A stretch of DNA of 64,000 bases from Linum tenue (GCA_946122785.1 CAMGYJ010000006.1:53464066-53528065); one strand, 5' to 3'; numbered from the stretch's first letter, positions 25,400 to 36,345 are shown. Notes: generated from the sequence alone by a model not told the origin. Numbers and translations: made by a program.

Positions 25400-26040
25400 A
25401 CACCACCATAAGCATCATTCAAACCAGTGATAAAACGATCACAAACTCATCTCCCTATACTTCTTAACTGTGGTCTCAGTAATACAGGGAATAGCTAGGT
25501 TTCGTGCTTGAACCCCACACTCACAATTAGGTATAGGAAGAACTTGTTCAAGTTCTTCCAGAAACCCTTTAGCTTATAGTAATATTGATTAATAGACTTG
25601 TTACCTTGCTTCAGGGTGTAAAGGGCTGTCTACAGATCTTTGATTCTAATGTTGTGTGCCTATCCAAAATGTTGCCTGAGATCCTCCCAAAGAAGCCTAG
25701 CATTATCTTGTGAAGAGACACTGTCAACAAGACTTCGATCTAAAAAACCCAGAATCATGAAGTAAACAGCTGTGTTGCTTTGTTCCCAAGAGACATGGTC
25801 ATCTGTAGAAGGATCTGGAGCTGAGATAGACCCATTGATGAAACCTAGCTTGTTCTTACTTTTGAGAGCAACACAAACAGTTCTGCTCCATAGATTGTAG
25901 TTTGTCGTCCCTGTGAGCTTGATTGGAAACACCAAAGACTCGTTTGGGTTGATATAATAAGGATTGGTAACGTTGCTTACAGCAGTAATCACACCAGAAG
26001 TAGTAGAAGTTGGAGAAGAATTAGTAGCCATTGTGATCAA
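25400..26040 (-). pseudogene. Ty1/copia gag, N-terminal part
   Basis: The minus strand from ATG at 26040 encodes NPYYINPNESLVFPIKLTG, then TNYNLWSRTVCVALKSKNK, LGFINGSISAPDP and ARLLWEDLRQHFG. This is the N-terminal gag polyprotein domain of plant copia elements. The open frame ends at about 25660. Similarity continues weakly and with stops to about 25400. A primer-binding site and LTR lie just upstream, so the 5' end of the element is preserved and the rest is lost. Confidence 0.85.
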
Positions 26041-26103
26041 ATGCTACTTAGAATCAAGAATGTGTGAATGGTGTTGGCACAGAAACCCAAGAGACCTGAA
26101 CCA

Positions 26104-26116
26104 GGCTCTGATACCA
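26104..26116 (-). promoter_or_regulatory. Initiator-Met tRNA primer-binding site
   Basis: The minus strand reads TGGTATCAGAGCC, the standard copia priming site. It sits between gag (26040) and an LTR edge at 26117. Confidence 0.85.
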
Positions 26117-26323
26117 TGTTAGGGAACTAACCACTTGGTCCCAATAATTCGAGTTGTTGGGAAAGGGATAGTTACGCCTTTTAACCTCTTATACGCCCCT
26201 CTCAAACGAAAGTCGATGCCGAATTTTGGATTTTTTACGGTTTGCACAGGTTGAACCCTTGTGCTGCCAAACCACGAGACTTTAGTATGCACAGGTTGGA
26301 CATACCATCCCTTGTGCTAAACA
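26117..26323 (-). repeat. Copia LTR (5' LTR of the 25.4-26.0 kb gag)
   Basis: Plus-strand TGTTAGGG at 26117 and GCTAAACA ending at 26323 give the TG...CA ends of a short LTR next to the primer-binding site. The left border is firm, the right border is my best guess. Confidence 0.55.
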
Positions 26324-26379
26324 AATGGCTGAAAATGGGGGTCGTCATGAGGATTCCAAGCCATGATCTTTCGGTTCTA

Positions 26380-26392
26380 GACTCTGATACCA
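26380..26392 (-). promoter_or_regulatory. Second initiator-Met primer-binding site
   Basis: The minus strand reads TGGTATCAGAGTC. It is next to another LTR-like edge (TGTCAAATC at 26393), showing that a second copia element contributed its 5' end here. Confidence 0.75.
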
Positions 26393-26672
26393 TGTCAAAT
26401 CTTGAAAGATGATAAGAATTGGGTGAAACCCGTTAGGGTTTTGGTGCCTCAGAGGGCCTGCATATATACTTCCAAAGGAACAGGCTGTACAGAGTCGAAT
26501 TACAATTTAACGGTAACAAACTAAAAATCAAAACTACAACCTATCAAACGATGACACCTATCTATCAATAGTGATAATGGAAGTGGTCGTTGCTTAATGA
26601 AACGACATCGCCTTAGCTCAGCTCATCTACTACTTTTGTGGAAAACGACTCCGTTTACACAAGCTCTTAACA
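26393..26672 (-). repeat. Second copia LTR
   Basis: The plus strand runs from TGTCAAATC to CTCTTAACA, with TG...CA ends in the correct place beside the primer-binding site at 26380. The element's body is missing. The first copia 5' end lies where its leader should be, which suggests nesting. Confidence 0.5.
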
Positions 26673-26748
26673 ATGGCCTCTGTTCGACATCTTCTTCTTC
26701 ATTCTTCAATCTTCAATCCCCAGTTATGCATAATCAATCAATCATATC

Positions 26749-27047
26749 GTGATAGTCTTCGCCAGCATGGTCTCCCTCGCCGGCTCCGAGACTCGCGACG
26801 TCGGGTTCAACACCATGGTAGGTGGGGCATCTTTCGTTACCTGCGTGGTCGTCGGAGCAATTAGTTTTTTTGGTCAAGCACAGGCGGATACGCGTCTCCC
26901 GCGGGGCATTCATCAGAGACGTTTGCTTCTTCCGGCTGGTTCTCAGTTCTTTGATCATGACCATGCTTTTGGGAGAAATTAACCTCTGGGGTGCAATTGG
27001 GTTCTCGCTGATGTATGTTGTTTATGTGATTATCGTCTACATCTCGC
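26749..27047 (+). pseudogene. Cation/calcium exchanger (CCX) pseudogene, N-terminal-side part
   Basis: It encodes VIVFASMVSLAG, then ETRDVGFNTMVGGASFVTC and VVVGAISF. After a frameshift near 26870 at a T-run it continues with SRGAFIRDVCFF, LGEINLWGAIGF and YVVYVIIVYIS. These match the region just after the first alpha-repeat (GNGAPDVFAS) of plant CCX proteins, which exchange cations for protons or sodium at membranes. The sequence begins directly at that repeat with unrelated DNA upstream, so the N-terminal half is missing. The reading continues at 31995 beyond a copia insertion. Confidence 0.88.
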
Positions 27048-27223
27048 TGTAAAGAATTAAGCACGAAATAAAGAACACGGGAGAATTAACGTGGTATCCG
27101 TGATGAACAGGACTAATCCAAGGATACATGGTCGGCCTTTATATAGGGAATAACCCTAGCCCTAATTACAATAAACAATCGTGGCTAATTACAGGTTGAT
27201 ACTCAAATAAATATACTTTAACA
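27048..27223 (-). repeat. Copia 3' LTR
   Basis: 176 bp, plus-strand ends TGTAAAG...TTTAACA. It has the TATA-like TTTATATAGGGAATAACCC segment shared with the 5' LTR. This copy appears to keep both ends. Confidence 0.85.
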
Positions 27224-27346
27224 CCCTCCCTCAAATTGATGTGCGGTGCGTAACATCAATTTGGATGATAAGTACCAATGTCGATGGGAAGATACAGCTT
27301 TTGTCAAGAGATCTGAAGTTTGATCTTCCGTCGAGAGATAGCCAAC

Positions 27347-28140
27347 CTATATCAAACCTTCAGCCACTAACTGTCTAATGTAATGGACATGAACTTCAAT
27401 GTGCTTAGTCATGTCATGTAATACCGGATTAATCGCAATCTGGATTGCACTAGTGTTATCCCCATAGAGACGCATTGGGACTCGAAAATCAAAGCCCAGT
27501 TCTCCAAGAAGCCGATGTATCCAGACCAACTTAGAGCTGAATTCTGACATAGAACGATACTCCGCTTTTGTGGACGACTTGGAAACCTTATCCTGCTTCC
27601 GACACCGCCATGACACAAAAGAACCACCAACCCGAATGCACCATCCAGACGTTGACCGTCTCGTATCCACACACCCTACATAGTCCGCATCAGCAAAGGC
27701 CTCCACGACCGGTTCTCCCTCAACAGGAAAGAACATGCCAACATCATGTGTCTACTTCAAATATCTCAACAATCGGTGAAAAGCTGCCAAATGGATATGC
27801 GTAGCCACTCCCATAAATTGACTCACCACCTGAACTGCATAGGAAATGTCTGGACGAGTGTGCATTAAATATATGAGACTGCCAACCAAGCTCCTATATA
27901 TGGACTGATCATCTAATACTTCCCCCTGATCCCGGCTCAACTTAAGATTTTGCTCCATGGGAGTTGAGCAAGGGACACAATCCGTGAATCGGGAAGCATC
28001 CAAGAGGTCAGTAATATATTTCCGCTGTGAGACGAACAAGCCAAGTGGCGACATGCTGACTTCAAGACCCAAGAAGTACGAAACTTCCCCATCTCTTTTA
28101 AGTTGAAGGCGTCTCGGAGAATAGCTGTAACCTCTCGTAT
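27347..28140 (-). pseudogene. Copia RT C-terminus and RNase H
   Basis: The minus strand from 28140 has GEVSYFLGLEVSMSPLGLF, TPMEQNLKLS and GSLIYLMHTRPDISYAV, the C-terminal part of copia reverse transcriptase. It continues after a stop (about 27752) with AFADADYVGCVDTRRSTSG and SSTKAEYRSMS of RNase H, then KHIEVHVHYIRQ. The acidic RNase H residues AD-AD and E of AEY are kept. A frameshift near 28090 separates this part from the upstream RT frame. Confidence 0.9.
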
Positions 28141-29358
28141 CCAATCCTGATCACTACTAGTGATGATCATACCATCAACATATACCAAGAGAATCACAAC
28201 GCCATCAACAGTATTACGAGTAAAGAGAGAGGGATCATTAGAACTCTGCGAAAAACCAGCCTGAACAAGAGTACCATGAAATTTCTCGAACCATGCCCGA
28301 GGTGCTTGCTTAAGACCATACAGAGAGCGAACGAGTTGGCAGACCATGGACGAATCACCTTTGTCATACCCCGGTGGTCGTTCCATATATATCGTTTCCT
28401 TCAAATCTCCATGCAAAAAGGCGTTCTTGACGTCAAGCTGAAAGAGAGGCCAATTTTGCATAGCATCAACAGCAAACACACATCGAACAGTCTGCATCTT
28501 CACCACCGGGGCGAAGGTCTCATCATAATCAATTCCATACTCCTGTTTAAAACCCTGGGCCACTAGCCGAGCCTTGAACTTCTCGATCGAATTGTCCGGG
28601 TTCATTTTAACCGTATAAACCCATCGACACCCAATGACGGACATATCAGCAGTACGAGGAACAAGCTCCCATGTATGGTTTGCCTCCAACGCATCCATCT
28701 CCACCTTCATGGCCGCATTCCAACGGGGATCACATACGGCCTGTGAGTAAGAACGAGGAGTAAAGACTGGCAGAGTCGAGTACCCAATAAAATCACTCAT
28801 ACGAGCTGGAGGTTTACCCAACGTAGCACGAGTAGAGCGCCATAATGGGATAATCGGAGAGGGTGGTGAACCAGGACCCTCGTCCCCACTAGAAGAAGAA
28901 CCAGATGAATTGGTTGAGCTAGAAGAGCTAGACGACGTGTTCTGCGGGCTGGACGAAGAAGACGAGGAACTCGACTGGCCGACTGCAGGTGAGGAGGGTG
29001 CACTATTATCACTGGAGTGGGAGGAGCTGGCGGATGCACTAGGTTGCAATGGAAGAGAGGCAGGAGGTTCAAAGGTAGGTAAGTTGACCAAAAAATCCAA
29101 AGTTTCAGCTGTGCTAGTCTCGGTAGGTGAGGAGTGATAATACATTTGGTGCTCAAAAAACTTCACATGATAGGCAATCCGCATACGTTGATCACTAGGG
29201 TCATAGCACATATATCCCTTATGCTTGTCACTATAGCCCATAAACACAAAACGAGCTACCTTAGGAGCCAGTTTATGACGTTCCTTTCGCTGCAACAGAA
29301 CAAAGCAAGTGCACCCAAAAACACGAAGAATAGAATAATCGGGAAGTTTCGAGTACAA
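28090..29358 (-). pseudogene. Copia integrase C-terminus and reverse transcriptase
   Basis: The minus strand begins with the integrase end LRVFGCTCFVLLQRKERHKL and RFVFMGYSDKHKGY, then a Ser-rich linker. The RVT_2 domain follows: NHTWELVPR, GCRWVYTVKMNPDNSIEKF, KARLVAQGFKQ, DYDETFAPVVKM, LDVKNAFLHGDL and SLYGLKQAPRAWF. The catalytic YVDD box reads YVDG (about 28160), losing the second aspartate, so this polymerase could not work. The frame ends shortly after. Confidence 0.93.
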
Positions 29359-29361
29359 ACT

Positions 29362-30607
29362 CTAGTAGGGAGACTTCTGGCCCAACAACGGAGTAATCTG
29401 ACGATTAATCAGATAAACAATGGTATGAACATCTTCAACCCAGAATCGTGTTGGTACCCGAGAGAAGAATAAAATAGCTCGCGTTAGCTCCAGCATATGC
29501 CGATTTTTACGTTCCACGACACCATTCTGCTGAGATACCCCCGGACATGACTGTTGTGGTAAAATACCCTCTGCCTTGAATAGACCGAGAAGCTCATTGG
29601 ATGTGAACTCCCTTCCCGGATCAGAACGCAACACCTTAATTGTCTTTCTAAACTGAGTCTTAATCATTTGCACAAATTCTTTGGCCACAGCAGTCAATTC
29701 CGATTTCTGTTTTAAGGAAATAAACCAAGGTGAACCGAGTAGTATGATCAATGAACAACGCAAAATATCGATAACCCAGCCTTGATATAACAGGAGAGGG
29801 CCCCCACAGATCTGTATGTATCAAGTCAAAAGGCTCATCATAAACTGTGTCACTAGTCGAGAATGAAGACTGTGAGGCCTTGGCCTCCAAACAACTCACA
29901 CAATCCGAAATCTGATCAACTTTCAACAAATCAATTTTGTCTGGTAACACATTATGGCGAAACATAGTCTTTAAGCGCCCAGAATGGGGATGTCCTAACC
30001 GATTATGCCATAAATCCCACAAAGAATTTGCAACAGAAATATCCGAACTGAAGACATGATAAGAATCTCCACTATCACCAACACCCTGACTCCTATGGAA
30101 TATGTTGTTCTTGTCCCTCCCTGGCTCGTGTGCTCCTCGACCCGCCCTTGGAAGTGCGCACGTCGCCATGCATGCTGGCCGAGCTCCACGTCCACCATGG
30201 AAGGCATCAAGAACAGACGTACGTCCCACCTTACTTCCCTTCCCGAGCACCCTCCCCATCCTCCGATCCTGCACAACACACCCGTCGGAATCAAATAAGA
30301 CATTACAGCCATCTTCGGTCAGCTGTCCCACGGAAACCAAGCTAGGGAGTAACTGAGGAACGTATAAAGTGTTGGGAAGAGACACAGATCCTGTACAGAC
30401 ACTACCAGTTCCATGAACCGGGATCGTAGCACCATTGGCAACTTGGAGTGTCATAGAAGATTGAGGACGTAAATGTTCAAATGCAGCTTGATGACTGGTC
30501 ATATGGTTAAATGCAGCTGAATCAACCATCCAACGAAAAGACTTAGCCGGAGGGAGACCCATGGCAAACGCTGAGGAGAGGGCTTCACGGAGAGCCTCTT
30601 GAACCAT
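29362..30607 (-). pseudogene. Copia protease, GAG-pre-integrase and integrase core
   Basis: The minus strand from 30607 shows the protease FRWMVDSAAFNHMT and LYVPQLLPSLVSVGQL. The integrase zinc segment follows with HNRLGHPHSGRL and CVSCLEAKA, and the first catalytic Asp in DLIHTDLWGP. After a frameshift near 29690 it continues RSDPGREFTSNE and the catalytic Glu in QQNGVVERKNRHMLE. The usual TDNGGEF box is altered to SDPGREF. The upstream boundary with gag is one in-frame TAG codon. Confidence 0.9.
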
Positions 30608-30616
30608 AAGCCGAAC

Positions 30617-31600
30617 CTAATCAGGTGTCATGGAAGGAGTGGACGACGACGCAGCTGTCGAAGAAGACTCCAATGTTACCGGATAAGCAGACCCGCGAGG
30701 AGAAGAACCCACAGCAGAAATTGGACGCAATTTCCCTCGTTTACTCAAGGTTGGGCATTCAGAAACTATGTGACCGGGACGTTTGCAATAAATACAGAAG
30801 ATTTTCTTCTTACAATATGTTTGAACATGGCCCGGTTCACGACAAAAGAAGCACGTTACACCGCCAGGGGATGACGATGTGCTCGACGGATGAGAGACAG
30901 CAGGTGGACGTCCCACGACAAAGGCAGGGTCAGAGTGAGAGCTGACGCTATCAATATGGGACTGGCTTCGGAGACGGGTTTCTTCCCGCATCAGCTCGGC
31001 CACGACAGTTTCGATATTTGTGGTGTTGCGGTGAATCAACGAAGCCCTGATCGGTTCGAACTCGGGAAGAAGCTTGGCGAGAAATTGGAGGGCTCGAGTG
31101 CGAGCCCGCTCGGCCTGAACAACAGCAGCGGCGTCGGGAACCAAGGACACAGTGAGGATATCATATTTTGTCCATAAATTCAAGCACTCATGATAATAGC
31201 TACGGATATCACGATCCCCCTGGGCAATGCGAGAAATCTCACCCTCTAACTCAAATTGGCGAGAGGCATTATTTTGAGCCTAGGTTGTAGTAATATAAGC
31301 CCACATCTCATGTGCCCTACGAAATCGACGAAGACTCAAGGTGGTAGGAACGTCGACTGAACCACAAAGCCATGTAATTAATTGGGCGTTGGCGGCACGC
31401 CAATCTTCCGCCTCCTTACTCACGTCATCCTCCGCTGGGGGCCTTCACCGTACCAGTCAAAACAGGGAGAAAACAGGGAGGAGACGTTTGCCTGCAACAA
31501 AGTTATGGAACTAAAATTCCCAGATCGAAAAATTTCGGCCATCGAACTTAACCGCGACCGACTCCATCTTCGACAAATCCATAGCAAACGAGCCGCCCAA
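30617..31600 (-). pseudogene. Copia gag with two zinc knuckles
   Basis: The minus-strand start is probably near 31551 (MAEIFRSGNFSS, ITLLQANVSSLFSP). A frame change follows, then AEDWRAANAQLITWLCGSV, a stop after RRAHEMWAYITTT (about 31279), and LNLWTKYDILTVSLVP. From 30830 two CCHC knuckles CFFCREPGHVQTYC and CIYCKRPGHIVSECP are intact. The frame ends at a TAG directly in front of the protease and in the same frame. Confidence 0.88.
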
Positions 31601-31773
31601 AGCAAAGATCACAAGATCAAATCAACCAAACAACCAAAAAACCACGGCTCGAACAAGCTCTGTTGGCGGAACCCTACGCAGCAGCAGCACAAATCCCACG
31701 AACCAAAAAAAAAACCAACGGGAACCCAGAAACGCTGCGGCAGCCAAAACACCAAGGAGAACACACGTACCAA

Positions 31774-31989
31774 CGGGAGAATTAATAGGTTTCACTATCT
31801 CGTTAACGTGGTATCCTTGATGAACAGGACTAATCTATGGAAGAGGCTGTGCTCTTTAATAGGTTTCACTATCTCGTTAACGTACAAGGATACATGGCCG
31901 GCCTTTATATAGGGAATAACCCTAGCCCTAATTACAATAAACAATCGTGGCTAATTACAGGTTGATACTCAAATAAATATACTTTAACA
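31774..31989 (-). repeat. Copia 5' LTR, rearranged
   Basis: It matches the 3' LTR from 'cgggagaattaa' rightwards. It contains a 27-bp segment present twice (31783-31809 and 31857-31883, beginning TAATAGGTTTCACTATC) that the other LTR lacks. The first ~30 bp of the other LTR are not matched, and no TGGTATCAGAGC site is visible beside it. Confidence 0.75.
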
Positions 31990-31994
31990 CCCGC

Positions 31995-32765
31995 ATCTGT
32001 ACTGGAGCAACGGGATTAAAGATCCCGGTGGAGTGATTCTCTGCGGCGGGTGTGGGAGTGATACACCTAGCTCCAGCTGCGAGAGCGGGTTGAGTACACC
32101 TATATTGATGAAGGAAAGGGATGATGATGTTGTGGAGGGAGGAGAGCCGCAAGAAGAACAACAACAAGAAACCAAAGGTCGGACCGAGTTGAGAAGGTTC
32201 GGGTTCACCCCAAGGGAATCGACCCCTTGCCGGTTGATGATCAGCATAGTCGAGATGCCGCTCTACTTGCCTCGTAGGTTGACAATCCCGGTTGTTTGCG
32301 AACAAAGATGGTCGAGACCAATCACGATTGCTTCGTTAATCCTATCCCCGATCCTGCTATCCACGCTCTGGGTAGCTCAATACGAGAATCCCCAGTTCGA
32401 AACATGTGTTTCGGTTTATGGAATAGGGTCGTTGATTGGGATCACATTAGGGGTACTAGCCTTTCTCACCACTGAAGAATCCACCCCTCCAGAGAAATGC
32501 CTGCTGCTCTGGTTAGCGGGAGGGTTCTTAATGAGCGTGACGTGGAGTTACATCACGGCTCAGGAGTTGGTCGCATTGTTGGTCTCTCTAGGCTACATAT
32601 TCGGCATCAGCCCTTCGATCTTGGGGCTTACCGTCCTAGCGTGGGGGAACTCGCTCTCCGATCTGATAACCAATTCGACCATGGCGATCAACGGTGGTCC
32701 GGAAGGCGTGCAAGTGGCGATAGCAGGGGTTATGCAGGACCGATCTTCGATGTCCTGTTTGGGGA
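31995..32765 (+). pseudogene. Cation/calcium exchanger (CCX) pseudogene, C-terminal-side part
   Basis: From about 32239 it encodes VEMPLYLPRRLTIPVVCE, RWSRPITIASLILSPIL, SVYGIGSLIGITLGVLAF, LAGGFLMSVTWSYI and SPSILGLTVLAWGNSLSDLI. The last is the second alpha-repeat of CCX exchangers, here with GNSLSDLITN in place of the usual GNSLGDLIAN. A frameshift near 32730 shifts GYAGPIFDVLFG to another frame. The similarity stops at that point, before the last membrane helices. The gene is therefore truncated at both ends and split by the copia element. Confidence 0.9.
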
Positions 32766-33990
32766 GGAGTTACGGTGCTAATTGTACAAGAGTTAGCACC
32801 GTCCTAACCAAGGGTTAGTAGTGATTTAGCTTAGATGTTGTATTGATTTTATAATAATCCGTAGTGATTTCGTTGTTTTTAATAGCGTTTTTTGCTAGTT
32901 ATCACGGTGCTAACCTATAAGGAGTTGGCACCTAATCCCATCCCCTGTTTGGGCTTGGTTTGTCGCTGATTGGTTCGTGTTGGGAGTGGTATCCTGAGCC
33001 GGTTTTGATATCTTTGGACCCGTATCTTCTTGAGACGTTGGGGTTTCTGTTGGCCGGTTTAATTTGGTTTGAGGGTTGGTGGTTCTGCCCAGGAGAGGGA
33101 TGAAGTTTGATGGGGTTCTTGGTGGAGGTTTGTTGGTTATATATCTGTTGTCTGTGTCTTTAAGGCTGGTTCGGACTTCTGGGTCGCTCCAATTGTTATG
33201 ACCACAATAGCTTGTAGTTGTAATGTGTGTATGTAACAGCATAGATCAGTGAATTTTTATTTTTACTGTTGTAGGAAGTCATTGATGGGGGACAAATGGA
33301 GGCAACTTGCTGCGGTTGCATAGACTATAAATGACAAATGTAAATGGTGCTATGGTTAAATTGTAAAGAATTGAGTAGCTAATGGTAATATAGAAATCAC
33401 ATAATCATAGTGATCTTGAGATACAAATGCCCTATATTAACTCATTGTTCATAAGCTACCAATTGAGTATGACGAGTTTGCATAAGGATGATATGTTCCA
33501 GTTTTAATCGTTTAATTCTCGATCGAATGAGCGAACATGTGTAAGGACAATATGTACAAATGCGACCACCTATCGATTGAGTATAATAGTTAAAGTCATG
33601 CGCATGTGGAATATGATACCTCTGCAAGCTGAGCAATCGAGTTGCAGTTTTGCTTCACTTTGCGTACAAAAGAAAAATGGCCATTGTTTTAGCAGTGGAG
33701 CATAGCTAGGGAAATAAGAACTCAGTGGTCAGTTGTTGGAGTGGTGAGACGGTGGGAATTCCAGTTTAGTGATTGATTGAACGAGGGGACAAATTGAGGG
33801 CGATGGACTTTCCTAGATTCATCATACATTGCCGTCCCTAATGAAGTTGGGAGGTTTTAACGTTTGTGCAAATTTAAACTTAAGCATATTTTGGTCCGAG
33901 TAAATTTGTGTGTGGAAAAGGGTATTATATAATGCATTACTTTTATATAGCTGGTAGAGTATCTTTTATGTCGCCACTTGCTCCAGGAAG
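32766..33990. other. No recognisable gene
   Basis: It begins with GGTGCTAATTGTAC...GTTAGCACC, an inverted repeat (32775-32800) exactly where CCX similarity ends. A related GGTGCTAACC...GTTGGCACC occurs at 32902-32930. The remainder is AT-rich with no family motif. The inverted repeat may mark a small element that cut the CCX gene. Confidence 0.4.
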
Positions 33991-33999
33991 ATTTATGCT

Positions 34000-34660
34000 G
34001 GCAGATTGGCAACGCCCGGTCAGTATACATTCAGAATTCGAGCTGGATTCCAAGGTTGCATCTACGCGACCCCTCCTGTTACCCTCAAATGGTTCGAGAG
34101 GAGAGTGATAATTGTTGCAGAGTTAATGTGGTCAGGGGAAGGAAGATGGAATGAAGAGGTACTCAATCACTTATTTTCGCCAGAGGTAGCGTGAGCTATC
34201 CAAGCAATTCCTATGTCGTTCCAAGATGTACAGGATTCTCAAATCTGGTATGATACCAGTGATGGAGTGTTCACTGTGAAATCTCCTTATCACCTAGCGG
34301 TCCTACTTGATCCTGGGCAGGAAGATGGCGTTGAACTATTAGTTGGATGGATCGTTCATGCTGCATTAGGATATGGGAGGTCCTTATCCCTCCTAAGCTT
34401 AAAACTTTTCTCCGACAAATTTCCAGGTGCATCATTCCTATCACGGAAGCTCTGATCGAGAAGAAAGTCTCAAGTGTTACCCCGATGCTCGGTTTGCTGC
34501 TGGCTCGGAGACTATGGAGCATCTCTTTTTTTATTGTCTAGTAGCAAGGACTATTTGGGATCACGCTGGTCTAGAATCTCTAGTCCAATGGCTCCCTCAC
34601 CAGAGGTCGAGGAAGGAAAAAGGCCAACCAGTGAAGAATTTTGTAGAGGTCATGTAGGCC
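34000..34660 (+). pseudogene. LINE ORF2 C-terminal fragment with zinc-binding domain
   Basis: The plus strand shows AELMWSGEGRWNEEVLNHLF (about 34105), QIWYDTSDGVFTVKSPYHLA and, in shifted frames, IWEVLIPPKLKTFLRQISRC, then CSVCC and ETMEHLFFYCLVARTIWDHA. This is the reverse-transcriptase zinc-binding segment (zf-RVT) that follows RT in plant LINEs. At least three frame changes are visible. No RT core is present upstream. Confidence 0.82.
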
Positions 34661-34981
34661 TGAATCTTAGATTGACCCCTTCGGAATCTTCTTGATTTCT
34701 TCTTCAAAGTGGAAATCATGTGACCACATGTCACCTTCACTTTGAAGGGTCGGACTCCGAGAGGCAAGATTCAACTTCTCAGCAAAGTAATCAGAATTGA
34801 AGCAGGTCTGACGTCCTTGGAAAGATGTAGGTAAGATTTGAGAATTCTGGACCGTCATCAACAATGTTATTAGTGCCGATGCAAGCTCTTATTAGTGCCG
34901 TGTTTGACGCCTCTTGTATCTTATAGTGACACGAAATGATTTTTTTTTTTTTTTTTCCCAAAGTCAGTGTTGAAGAGATAG
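34661..34981. other. Spacer, no gene
   Basis: Only short frames and a T-run (34940-34958). This run could be a minus-strand A tail belonging to the RNase H remnant on its right. Confidence 0.35.
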
Positions 34982-35640
34982 TCACAAGAAGAAAGAAAGA
35001 AAAGCGCGGGAGTCGACCAATAGTCGAACTCCCGATGAGAGGGCCTTTTGTGCCACATGATGGGCAGCCCTATTTAGTCGACGAAAAACAAAGCAGAAAG
35101 AAACCAAGCTGAAGTGAGAAGCTAAGCTCCGAGCATCCTCCAGTAGAGCTCCACCCCGATCTTGGGCCAAGTCGCCTCCCATCATCCCGCCGTATCAATT
35201 GTTGTGAATCCCCATGAAATTTGACAGAGACAAAGGGATGTGTCAGGCACCACTGTATGGCCTCCAGTATAACAAATTCATAACACTTTCCGAAAGCAAA
35301 GAGAATATTACCTGACGATTGGAAACCCACAAAGCCAATACCACCTTCGTGACTATGCTTGACCGCAACATCACTAAACATTAATAGTGTTCAAGGGGTT
35401 CCTTCAACATCAAATGCGTCATTTCCAAGTGCTCCATCAAATCTCATCAAAAGGCCACCTAGTGGACAAGACAACCGCCACCGATCGACTATTGTGCAAT
35501 TGAATCTTCACCTGCAAAATGAGCAAACAAAGGCCCCTACTAGGACAATCCAGGCTAAAGAGCCAACAAGTCAACATAGTCACAAGGCACCATTTCGCCC
35601 TTAAAATAGAGAACCAGGTCATCGGGGAACCCTAGATAAC
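34982..35640 (-). pseudogene. RNase H-like domain, LINE-derived
   Basis: The minus strand shows GGIGFVGFQSSGNILFAFGK, EAIQWCLTHPFVSVKFHGDS, then SFCFVFRRLNRAAHHVAQKA. This is the RVT_3 RNase H-like fold with Asp in the HGDS strand and the NRAAH helix. It is on the opposite strand to the zf-RVT fragment at 34000, so the two come from different insertions. 35437-35622 adds a short unrecognised frame. Confidence 0.75.
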
Positions 35641-36086
35641 CGGCACCACCCGTTACAAATCTAAACCTCTTTTTTTTTTTTTATTAAAAGGAAACAACCT
35701 AAATTTCGGGGACCTAACAATTTGCAAGTATATAATGATAAAAAGAAGGCAATAGATACGAACGAAATATGAAAAATGATGGAAAGAATAATTAAAAACA
35801 AATAAAGTAAGAAGGATAATTATTACGAGAAATAAATAATAATAATAATAATAATAAATAAATAAATAATAAGGGAGTACTTATCTGAACCGTCGACCAA
35901 GAAGCGTAACCGCCACCTCGTTCGTGATTGTAACCGACAATACCGCATTCCCAAGAGACCGTTCGTCTGCCCTGTCTCTCCTGGCGGTTCGTCGATTGAG
36001 TCGGTTACTCATACGAAACGGTTACATCCCATCCGTGCGTCTCTTCCTCTGTCTCTCCCGTCTCCTCACCTTCCGTCAACGACCGT
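35641..36086. other. AT-rich spacer with microsatellite
   Basis: A T-run at 35669-35682, an (AAT)n run at about 35838-35868, then pyrimidine-rich, leader-like DNA. No gene recognised. Confidence 0.4.
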
Positions 36087-36345
36087 TCAGTTTCCAATTC
36101 CCGTCACCATCCCTTCGCCTACCACCATCCTTCCGCCCGGACTTTCCAAGTCCAGCCACCGATCGGCCTTCCGATCCAAATTGGCAAACGCGTCCCAGGC
36201 CTCCTTGACGGAACAAGTAACTCCGGCGATGTCCCCCTCCGCATCCGCCCTCATGTGTGCTACTTTTTCCCTCTCTTGCTTCTGGACGGCGTAGTCTCTG
36301 AGCAACAGTTTTATGGAGTCTGGGCCTCCTGCTGATCTTTGTCAT
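36087..36345 (-). pseudogene. Captured helical protein fragment, unrecognised
   Basis: The minus strand encodes LLLRDYAVQKQEREKVAHMR, ADAEGDIAGVTCSVKEAWDA and FANLDRKADRWLDLES, an amphipathic, host-like sequence with no stop. I do not recognise the family. Similarity to anything transposon-like is absent, so it looks like a captured exon. Confidence 0.4.

Larger units (their letters stand above)
27048..31989 (-). mobile_element. Ty1/copia retrotransposon inserted in the CCX pseudogene
   Basis: A 4.9-kb element on the minus strand with LTRs at 27048-27223 and about 31774-31989. The flanks CTCGC (27043-27047) and CCCGC (31990-31994) are a 5-bp target duplication with one mismatch. The domain order on the minus strand is gag with two zinc knuckles, protease, integrase, reverse transcriptase and RNase H, the copia order. 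Purine-rich GAGGGAGGG directly precedes the 3' LTR (27231-27224). Frameshifts, stops and catalytic substitutions make it non-functional. Confidence 0.93.

Noticed and set aside
26673..26748. ATG-led frame just upstream of the CCX fragment as its true start
   Set aside because: It is in another frame and unrelated to CCX N-termini; the CCX similarity starts abruptly at 26749.
32033..32160. N-terminal extension of the CCX C-terminal frame
   Set aside because: The open frame runs through DNA without CCX similarity before 32239, so the ATG at 32033 is not a meaningful start.
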